DNA of 13,575 bases from Butyrivibrio sp. (GTDB lineage: Bacteria > Bacillota_A > Clostridia > Lachnospirales > Lachnospiraceae): the NCBI RefSeq assembly GCF_024699075.1, contig NZ_JAILQF010000355.1, positions 1-13,575 on the forward strand. Direction: 5' to 3'. Positions 8,166 through 13,575 of this stretch are shown here, piece by piece. The position numbers and the translations under genes are program-made. Each line of letters starts with the position of its first letter. Position 1 is the first letter of the stretch. The notes beneath the pieces were generated by a model that was not told the origin of the DNA, did no database searches, and was given only the letters and a program-made list of their open reading frames with translations.

Positions 8166-9980
8166 TTATTTTATTGTTTTGATATCCCCTTCAGTAATTC
8201 CATTTTCATTAAAACCGTCTACTCTTACTACGTATTGTCTTGAAGCTACGAGCGCTCCTATTCTCTTGGGCTTTGTAACTCCTTCTTCTCCATATACGAT
8301 ACAGCTGTGATACAGCTTATCAGGACTGCTTCCCCATAATATAAGATGTCCAAGTGCATCATCCTTCCGGATACTTACAGACATATCAAGTTCATTACCT
8401 CGAGATACCGTATAAGAAGATCTGTCCGGCTTTGCTCCATTTCCAATTCCAAATACCCTGATACCTGATACAGCTGGTATCTGATCATATGGAACTTCCA
8501 TATGGGAAAGCCTTAAATACCTTAACCTGATTCCCTCCTGACTTACTATAAGATCATGCGATAGATCAGTATTTACGCCTGTTTTATCTTCAATAACAAA
8601 CCATGTAACGTTATCAGCTGAGCCTTCAAGCTTCCACCTTGTGTTAAGATCAGCTTCCTCGATATATCTGGCCTGCGTTGTGCCTCTGATCTGGCCTGTA
8701 GGATCTATATCTATTTCATAGTCTCCAAAATTGATCTGGACAGCATTTACTCTGTAAACGTCTTCAAGATCTACGATTATCCATTCATCCTTCTTGTTAG
8801 ATTTAGGTCTCCACATAGTTCTTACATTTTCATCAAGAACATTATCAGGATCAAAGCCTTTAAGCATGGAAGAAGATATTGCCTTCTTACCAAAGCTAAG
8901 CAGCATCCATTCAGGATCTTCCCACGGATCCATATAATCTTTGGAAATAGCATATGGCCAGTCAGGATATCTTTGGTTACAAAACAGTTCTCCGTCACTG
9001 TCATAACCCGCTTTCCAGATGCCAACTCTTCTTTCAAAATCATGATTTACACTTATCCTCATGGATGCAGCATGCCATAGATTATGAAATTCATCCTCCA
9101 TAGTAGAGCCATGTCCGGCTCCAGGAATAAAGCCTCCGGGATTGTAGGAATACGGAGCATTATCTGCAAGAGAGAACGGTCCCAGAGGATTATCACTTAT
9201 ATATACTGCATCTCCATAGGTATTGTACTGAGTTCCTCCAAAGGCATACTGCAGGTAATATTTACCATTATGTTTGTCCATCCAGGCACCTTCAATGTAA
9301 GGCCTTCTTGTAAACATTCCCTTTATCATCGGTCTTAAGTTTTCAGGAATGCTTTCCTCTTTTATTCCCTGTATCTTGAAGAAATTCTCATAAGATGCTT
9401 CAATCTCATCTTCAGATGCCGGAAAAATCTCGTTGTTCTCTCCTATTCTTTCAAAGCCTTTCTTATAAGGGTCTCCACTTATAAGTTCTACTTTTTCTGT
9501 TTTGGGATTCATTGTTACAGGGTCCAGCTCACATCCATATATAGGAGTCATATTGGAACATCCCCAGTAAAAATATATTTTCCCGTCATCATCTGTAAAA
9601 AGATTCGGATCCCAAAACGGAAAACTTCCTTCCAGCTTTTCATAAGGTCCATTTATAATATCTTTGGTTCTGTATCTGTCACAGTTACGGTCTTTGCTTG
9701 ATGCGCACAGATACACATACTCCCCTATAATCCTTACGTCAGGTGCATAATCGTATAATGGAAGCTCATCAGGAAGTCTGTGATTTTCCCATACAGCCAT
9801 ATCATCAGAGACCCATACCCCAAGTGTCATTGATGCGAAAATATAATATTTTCCTTTGTACATGATCATTGATGGATCTGCGGCTTCTCTACAGATTTTC
9901 ATAGCACCATGATTTCTTTGATCCAGATTGAACTGATATCTGTAATTAATATTTACCGGATTGCAAAAATATTTTTTCAC
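8166..9980 (-). CDS. GH43 family glycosidase with F5/8-type and Fn3-like C-terminal domains
   Basis: This 604-residue protein begins with a five-bladed beta-propeller GH43 domain (about 1-350). The expected triad is visible: Asp35 in ADPSMI as base, Asp124 in FWDPNLF as pKa modulator, and Glu230 in YIEGAW as acid. A discoidin (F5/8 type C, CBM32-like) jelly-roll covers about 362-512 and an Fn3-like segment about 516-600. GH43 enzymes release alpha-L-arabinofuranose, beta-D-xylose or, in some subfamilies, beta-1,3-galactose by inversion; which applies here is not clear. No signal peptide is present, which is unusual for a protein with a carbohydrate-binding-type domain. The start is a GTG, firmly placed by a perfect AAGGAGG 5 nt upstream. 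It is the first gene of the minus-strand operon, directly downstream of the divergent control region, so it reports the operon's induction most directly. Confidence 0.92.
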   Translation of the reverse strand: MKKYFCNPVNINYRYQFNLDQRNHGAMKICREAADPSMIMYKGKYYIFASMTLGVWVSDDMAVWENHRLPDELPLYDYAPDVRIIGEYVYLCASSKDRNCDRYRTKDIINGPYEKLEGSFPFWDPNLFTDDDGKIYFYWGCSNMTPIYGCELDPVTMNPKTEKVELISGDPYKKGFERIGENNEIFPASEDEIEASYENFFKIQGIKEESIPENLRPMIKGMFTRRPYIEGAWMDKHNGKYYLQYAFGGTQYNTYGDAVYISDNPLGPFSLADNAPYSYNPGGFIPGAGHGSTMEDEFHNLWHAASMRISVNHDFERRVGIWKAGYDSDGELFCNQRYPDWPYAISKDYMDPWEDPEWMLLSFGKKAISSSMLKGFDPDNVLDENVRTMWRPKSNKKDEWIIVDLEDVYRVNAVQINFGDYEIDIDPTGQIRGTTQARYIEEADLNTRWKLEGSADNVTWFVIEDKTGVNTDLSHDLIVSQEGIRLRYLRLSHMEVPYDQIPAVSGIRVFGIGNGAKPDRSSYTVSRGNELDMSVSIRKDDALGHLILWGSSPDKLYHSCIVYGEEGVTKPKRIGALVASRQYVVRVDGFNENGITEGDIKTIK

Positions 9981-9985
9981 TATAT

Positions 9986-9992
9986 CCTCCTT
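9986..9992 (-). promoter_or_regulatory. Strong ribosome binding site fixing a GTG start
   Basis: The minus strand reads AAGGAGG, then ATATA, then GTG at 9980. This full match to the 16S rRNA tail at ideal spacing decides the GH43 start even though it is not ATG. Confidence 0.9.
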
Positions 9993-10055
9993 GATAATTC
10001 ATGTATGATCATTGATTTAAAGTGCATTTATAATGTATCATGAAGAATATAATTG

Positions 10056-10101
10056 TATTAGAATATTATTATTATAAATAGCAACATCTTACTGCTTTCA
10101 A
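10056..10101 (-). promoter_or_regulatory. Candidate sigma-A promoter region of the GH43 operon
   Basis: Two overlapping minus-strand candidates exist. One is TTGAAA (10096-10101) with a perfect TATAAT (10071-10076), but the spacer is 19 nt. The other is TTGCTA (10079-10084) with TCTAAT (10057-10062) at a 16-nt spacer. Either gives a leader of about 65-85 nt before the GTG at 9980. The first -35 lies inside a CTTTCAAA half-site, suggesting contact between regulator and RNA polymerase. In DNA this AT-rich, neither assignment is secure. Confidence 0.35.
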
Positions 10102-10145
10102 AATACTTTTATGGTAGAAAGTTTGAAAGTGTTCCACTTTCAAAC
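10095..10145. promoter_or_regulatory. Putative operator: 25-bp palindrome plus a third half-site
   Basis: A perfect inverted repeat with 11-bp arms, GTTTGAAAGTG (10121-10131) and CACTTTCAAAC (10135-10145), is separated by TTC. A further CTTTCAAA copy lies at 10095-10102, exactly 42 bp before the copy in the right arm (10137-10144). That is about four helical turns, so both sit on one DNA face. Its place between divergent operon and AraC regulator genes suggests a binding site for that regulator. The same sequence in RNA would form an 11-bp hairpin with a 3-nt loop, so a transcript-level role is also possible. Confidence 0.5.
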
Positions 10146-10146
10146 C

Positions 10147-10192
10147 CAAATTGGTGTCACGAGCGTCACCAATTTGAACCATTAGCCGCTCG
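10147..10192 (+). promoter_or_regulatory. Possible H-type pseudoknot in the AraC gene leader
   Basis: CAAATTGGTG (10147-10156) and CACCAATTTG (10167-10176) are perfect 10-bp complements. The 10-nt loop between them, TCACGAGCGT, contains CGAGCG (10160-10165), which is complementary to CGCTCG (10187-10192) downstream. Stem 1 is 10 bp and stem 2 is 6 bp, with connecting loops of 3, 1 and 10 nt, a feasible H-type geometry. It ends 14 nt before the TGAGG ribosome site of the AraC gene. Whether the transcript includes it is unknown. As DNA it could instead be a dispersed repeat or protein-binding dyad. It does not match any riboswitch class I recognise. Confidence 0.4.
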
Positions 10193-10202
10193 CTTTGCTC
10201 GC
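10188..10202. repeat. Short direct repeat GCTCGC-TTT-GCTCGC
   Basis: Two GCTCGC copies (10188-10193, 10197-10202) are separated by TTT, giving a 9-bp period in otherwise AT-rich DNA. The second copy offers GCTCG as an alternative partner for the CGAGC loop of the upstream hairpin, and it lies closer to the ribosome site at 10207-10211. Confidence 0.6.
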
Positions 10203-10216
10203 GACATGAGGTTTAA

Positions 10217-11416
10217 ATGGATAAAACTCTTTTTAAAAATATTATTAACAACATACTTGATGTGCCTGTGTGGGATGTATCTGATAATCCCATGGCGCTT
10301 AAAGACTTTGAAAAAAAATGCTGTTTTGATAAAGATCTTCAGCCTATGTTCACAGAAAACGCTCTGCAATATATCCTTAAGGTTGCTATTCACGGAACTT
10401 TTTATGAGGTTGTGGATTATTTTGATACTGCTATTTTGTTCTTTGCGATTGATGATCAAAAATATATTGTAGGGCCTTATGCAAAGTCAGGCTTTTCAGA
10501 TTCTCAAATGGAAAATATACTGATAGAACACGGAGCAGCAATATCTATAATGCCTGCATTAAAGCTCTACTACACAGAGCTTCCCATACTATTTACAGAC
10601 CAGCTTCAAAAACTCTTAAACGGTATCATCAAAACTTTTGTCCAGGGCTCTGTAAGTTATGATTACCGCAGACTGACAGGCTTTATAAAAGATGTAAATA
10701 AGGAATCTGATACTCTTTATTCAGAAGAGAAAAGATATAGCGAGATCTATAAACGCTATGATGCCGAGAAAAGATTTCTTTCTATGATAAGAAACGGTGA
10801 TGTAGACAATATTTTCTCTGCCTATAAGGAAATGGCTGACAGCTCCAAACAGGATAAAACTGTAAAGGAGATGCAAAGATACTACACTTCTGGAAGTAAT
10901 ATCGCGATTTTAAGAGCCCTTTCCAGAAAAGCGGCTGAAGAATCAGGATTATCAGTTATAACTATTGATACAATAACCCAAAAATATGTACAGCTTTCAT
11001 CTGCCAACCTGTCATTTGATGAGCAGACAAAGCTTATGAACAAAATGATAATGGAACTTACAAACGCTGTCAGAGCGCACCGTCTTTCAATTGGCAATTA
11101 CTCTCCTTCTATTCAAAAACTAATAGAATATATAGAACTTCATCTAAGTAAAGAGATCACACTTGAACAGCTTTCAGATACTGTAAATTTGTCGGTTTCC
11201 CGTCTTTCTGCAATTTTTAAAAAAGAAACAGGTGACACCATAATGAATTATATTGCCAAGCAAAGATGCAAAAAAGCTGCCAATCTGTTAAAGGAAACAA
11301 ACTATCCAATAAGTGAGATCAGCAGCTTTGTAGGTTATACTGATAATAATTATTTTGTAAAAGTATTCAAAAAAGTATATAACACTACGCCTTCAGAATA
11401 CAGGTCAAAAAAGTAA
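10217..11416 (+). CDS. AraC-family transcriptional regulator
   Basis: This is a 399-residue protein with an AraC/XylS DNA-binding domain at about 296-399. The first helix-turn-helix is around ITLEQLSDTVNLSVSRLSAIFKK (314-336). The second is around PISEISSFVGYTDNNYFVKVFKK (364-386), ending in the typical TTPSEYR. Residues about 183-290 form the helical linker seen in many clostridial AraC proteins (ILRALSRKAAEESGL at 231-245). Residues 1-160 are presumably the ligand-sensing part, but I do not recognise a named domain there. No membrane segment is seen, so it senses an internal molecule. It is transcribed divergently from the GH43-led operon across a 236-bp region carrying a palindrome, and probably activates that operon in response to an imported glycoside or released sugar. 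The ATG has TGAGG 5 nt upstream. No convincing promoter was found for it. Confidence 0.93.
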   Translation: MDKTLFKNIINNILDVPVWDVSDNPMALKDFEKKCCFDKDLQPMFTENALQYILKVAIHGTFYEVVDYFDTAILFFAIDDQKYIVGPYAKSGFSDSQMENILIEHGAAISIMPALKLYYTELPILFTDQLQKLLNGIIKTFVQGSVSYDYRRLTGFIKDVNKESDTLYSEEKRYSEIYKRYDAEKRFLSMIRNGDVDNIFSAYKEMADSSKQDKTVKEMQRYYTSGSNIAILRALSRKAAEESGLSVITIDTITQKYVQLSSANLSFDEQTKLMNKMIMELTNAVRAHRLSIGNYSPSIQKLIEYIELHLSKEITLEQLSDTVNLSVSRLSAIFKKETGDTIMNYIAKQRCKKAANLLKETNYPISEISSFVGYTDNNYFVKVFKKVYNTTPSEYRSKK

Positions 11417-11450
11417 GTAAGATCATTTTGGGACCAGCTTTGTTTTTATA
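11417..11450. other. Convergent intergenic gap without a clear terminator
   Basis: Only 34 bp separate the stop codons of the AraC gene and the kinase-like gene. A T-rich stretch (TTTGTTTTTAT) follows the AraC gene, but no stable hairpin precedes it. Transcription from both sides may run into the opposing gene, or termination may be factor-dependent. Confidence 0.5.
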
Positions 11451-12176
11451 TCAGGCTATTCCCATAAAAACATATGAACAATAAATCGCAAAAGCACTGA
11501 CAAGTGGTACAGTCACAGTATCATAACCACCCTTGGTTATAAGCTCTGTAATTGCCGCCAAAGGTGCAGCTATTACTATTGCCGGAAGACAGTTTACTAA
11601 AGGAACGTTCCCAACTACCATAAGGCTCGCAAGGCCAAATACAAATGCAACCACTGACATTGCAGCTGTTCCTTCCCAGCTTTTCTTATGATCTACATGC
11701 TTAAATCTAAGGACTTTATGCTTGCCATATTTTTTGCCGATAAGGGCTGCAGCCGCATCACCAAATCCCCACATAAGAATTGCTGCAACAGCAAGTTCTT
11801 TATGTCCAAGCAGTCCCCAGCTTATCGAAATAATAAGAGCCATTGTTCCAAATAGCTGAAAAAGACTTGACTTCATTTCACCGGGACGCCTTTCAGAAAA
11901 CATTTTAGTGAACTTTTTGTTCTTTGAACAAATTGCAAGTCCGGGATAATTGACAATTATAACCCCTATGGGAACTATTGCAGCTGCAATCCATTCATTT
12001 GCTGCATATATCATTACCACTACTGAAGAAAAAGCTACAAAGTGAAAAAGTTTTCTAAATAATTCTTTGGGAAGTGGAAATATTTTGTTTATCAATAATA
12101 AGACTCCCGCAATTGAAAACATGTAGATCAAAAAATACTTAAGCCCGCTCAATACATCCATCACAATTTGTTCCAT
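11451..12176 (-). CDS. Phytol/dolichol kinase-like integral membrane protein
   Basis: This 241-residue protein has about six to seven hydrophobic segments and the marks of the CTP-dependent phytol kinase/dolichol kinase/DGK1 family, related to CDP-diacylglycerol synthase. The marks are ELFRKLFHF at 38-46, GFGDAAAALIGKKYGKH at 137-153 (the Gly-Asp-Ala nucleotide/metal motif) and KKSWEGTAAM at 164-173. Such enzymes phosphorylate a lipid alcohol in the membrane; the lipid acceptor here is unknown. The ATG at 12176 lies inside the MATE gene, overlapping it by 38 nt, with GAGG 9 nt upstream, so the two are co-transcribed and probably translationally coupled. A second ATG at 12161 is possible but has no good ribosome site. 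It is convergent with the AraC gene. I am confident of the family but not of the substrate. Confidence 0.85.
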   Translation of the reverse strand: MEQIVMDVLSGLKYFLIYMFSIAGVLLLINKIFPLPKELFRKLFHFVAFSSVVVMIYAANEWIAAAIVPIGVIIVNYPGLAICSKNKKFTKMFSERRPGEMKSSLFQLFGTMALIISISWGLLGHKELAVAAILMWGFGDAAAALIGKKYGKHKVLRFKHVDHKKSWEGTAAMSVVAFVFGLASLMVVGNVPLVNCLPAIVIAAPLAAITELITKGGYDTVTVPLVSAFAIYCSYVFMGIA

Positions 12177-13548
12177 TTTTCATTTCCTCTTTTTTATTGT
12201 CTTTTTTTAATTTATCATTTATTTTCATCCACTCTACAACCAGAAAAGCACATGAAATAATGATTGCCCCAAAATCAGCTGCAACATATGCGCACCTGAT
12301 ACCCATAAATCCAAACAGATATTCAAGAATGAATAAAAGTGGTATAAGAAGTAATCCTTTTTGAAGTGCGGAGATAATAGTTGCTTTTAATGCATTACCT
12401 GTTGCCTGAAGGAAATTGGTCGCCAGGTAGAAAAATCCCAAAAATGGAGAACTAATCATAAGAATTGTAAGGATATTTTCTGCAATCACAGCAACCTCCG
12501 GATCCTTTAAAAACATACTTATAACGGCGGATTTAAAGAAAATAACAAGGCCTGCAGTTATAAGGCCAAAGCTTGTAGAAAGAATTAAAAGCCTTTTAAT
12601 GACTCCTGATAACTTTTTGATATTACCGGCTCCATAGTTATAAGACATAAGCGGCTGAGCGCCCATACAGATACCCATTAGTATCATTACTATTATCATA
12701 TTGACTCTTCCTGCTGCAGCATTGGCTGCTATGGAATCTGAGCCATACTTTGAAAGGAGCTGATTGGCAAAGGAATTAGCAAAACCTGATAAGAGAGTAC
12801 TTATTGCATTTGGAAGTCCAAGAGCCATAATAGAAAAAATATATACGGGATTCATTTTGGCATAGGATAATCTCATATTAAGAACTATAGCTTTATTCTT
12901 CATATAATAGATGTAATAAATAGTAGCCACAAGATTTCCAAGTACTGTTGCAATGGCTGCACCCACAACTCCCATTCCAAATCCAAGAATAAAGACGGGA
13001 TCAAGAATAATATTTATGACTGTACCTATGAGATTGCCTACAAGGCCTTCTTTTACAGCGCCTTCTGCTCTTAAGACCTGTCCCAGCATATTGCTTATAA
13101 GAAGAAGTGGAGCTCCAAGAGCAAGAATCAGCATATAATTTTTTGCATATACTATGATATCTGACGTTGCTCCCAAAAATACCAGAATAGGTTTATTAAA
13201 TGCAATTATCAGCATGCCTGCAATTATTCCACATATGATTCCGCTCCAGATACTAAGAGATGAAACCATCTTGGCATGCTCCATATCTTTTTTGCCAAGG
13301 TCTGATGAAATAATTACAGTTGCACCTGCTGATATAAGCATGGCTACAGCCATGATCAAATTAAAAATCGGGCCCACTACAGATATGGCTGCAACTTGAG
13401 CTGTCTCTCCTGTCTGACCGACAAATACCATATCAGCCATGTTGTAGATAAGCATAACAAGTATAGCTATAAGTGCCGGAACTACCATCTTAAAAATTGA
13501 TGACCATATATTGTCGCTTTCAAATACTTTAACCTGATCTTCTTTCAT
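12139..13548 (-). CDS. MATE-family efflux transporter
   Basis: This 469-residue protein has about 12 membrane segments in the two-bundle MATE layout. Family motifs are IYNMADMVFVG at 34-44, VLRAEG at 158-163 and NIILDPVFI at 179-187. The second half repeats the pattern (MGAQPLMSYNYGAG about 300-313; FLQATGNA about 380-387). MATE proteins export cationic drugs, metabolites or other small molecules against H+ or Na+; no cargo can be named. The upstream TTG at 13560 overlaps the ribosome site TTGGAG, so the ATG at 13548, with GGAG 6 nt before it, is the better start. The C-terminus is a hydrophilic Lys/Glu-rich tail ending in a CDGC motif encoded where the gene overlaps the kinase-like gene. It looks unconnected to the glycoside operon, being separated from it by the AraC gene and on a different transcript. 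Confidence 0.92.
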   Translation of the reverse strand: MKEDQVKVFESDNIWSSIFKMVVPALIAILVMLIYNMADMVFVGQTGETAQVAAISVVGPIFNLIMAVAMLISAGATVIISSDLGKKDMEHAKMVSSLSIWSGIICGIIAGMLIIAFNKPILVFLGATSDIIVYAKNYMLILALGAPLLLISNMLGQVLRAEGAVKEGLVGNLIGTVINIILDPVFILGFGMGVVGAAIATVLGNLVATIYYIYYMKNKAIVLNMRLSYAKMNPVYIFSIMALGLPNAISTLLSGFANSFANQLLSKYGSDSIAANAAAGRVNMIIVMILMGICMGAQPLMSYNYGAGNIKKLSGVIKRLLILSTSFGLITAGLVIFFKSAVISMFLKDPEVAVIAENILTILMISSPFLGFFYLATNFLQATGNALKATIISALQKGLLLIPLLFILEYLFGFMGIRCAYVAADFGAIIISCAFLVVEWMKINDKLKKDNKKEEMKNGTNCDGCIERA

Positions 13549-13575
13549 AATATTCTCCAAACATACAGTTGAAAT

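Noticed and set aside
10012..10034. Plus-strand promoter TTGATT...TATAAT for the AraC gene
   Set aside because: Both boxes are good, but only 11 nt separate them, too short for a sigma-A promoter.
10121..10145. The 11-bp palindrome as an intrinsic terminator
   Set aside because: No T-run follows on the plus strand, only an interrupted TTTCT on the minus strand, and no gene ends nearby. An operator role fits better.
10206..10472. Plus-strand frame starting at ATG 10206, just before the AraC start
   Set aside because: It overlaps the start of the AraC gene in another frame, has no good ribosome site and resembles no protein. The AraC frame carries a complete domain and a TGAGG site.
11406..11450. 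Terminator for the AraC gene
   Set aside because: CAAAA/TTTTG could pair around a 15-nt loop before a T-rich stretch, but the stem is only five weak pairs and is not directly followed by the T-run.
13549..13560. Longer MATE N-terminus from TTG 13560
   Set aside because: The TTG overlaps the TTGGAG ribosome site that serves the ATG at 13548.

Overview
This window looks like chromosomal DNA of an AT-rich Firmicute, most likely a Lachnospiraceae (Butyrivibrio/Pseudobutyrivibrio-like) gut or rumen bacterium. The basis is protein style, strong AGGAGG-type ribosome sites, an AraC regulator with a typical clostridial layout, and several glycoside hydrolases without signal peptides. The genus is inferred from style; no search was run. 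No rRNA, tRNA, CRISPR array, insertion sequence or phage gene was seen.

Region 1 (1-9980, minus strand) is a glycoside-utilisation operon. In transcription order it holds a GH43 enzyme with an F5/8-type C-terminal domain (8166-9980), a GPH/MelB-type sugar symporter (6571-8070), a GH2 beta-glycosidase with an extra helical C-terminus (4316-6532), a GH78 alpha-L-rhamnosidase (2052-4319), a GH1 beta-glycosidase (708-2030), a hairpin resembling an intrinsic terminator (669-703), and a sugar-phosphate-isomerase/epimerase-like TIM barrel cut by the window edge (1-644). None of the hydrolases has a visible signal peptide. The simplest model is import of an intact small glycoside or oligosaccharide, followed by stepwise trimming in the cytoplasm. 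A rhamnosidase together with GH1, GH2 and GH43 enzymes fits a branched, rhamnose-containing plant glycoside (flavonoid, saponin or pectic/arabinogalactan fragment). The substrate is an inference.

Region 2 (9981-10216) is the divergent control region between the operon and an AraC-family regulator. It contains an AT-rich candidate promoter, an 11-bp-arm palindrome with an extra half-site 42 bp away, and, directly upstream of the regulator's ribosome site, a GC-rich block. In RNA that block could fold as an H-type pseudoknot (10-bp stem 1, 6-bp stem 2). It is the most unusual non-coding signal in the window.

Region 3 (10217-11416, plus strand) is the AraC regulator, presumably the local sensor of the operon's substrate.

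Region 4 (11451-13548, minus strand) is a separate two-gene unit convergent with the regulator: a MATE-family exporter overlapping by 38 nt a phytol/dolichol-kinase-like membrane protein. Nothing ties it to the sugar operon except position.
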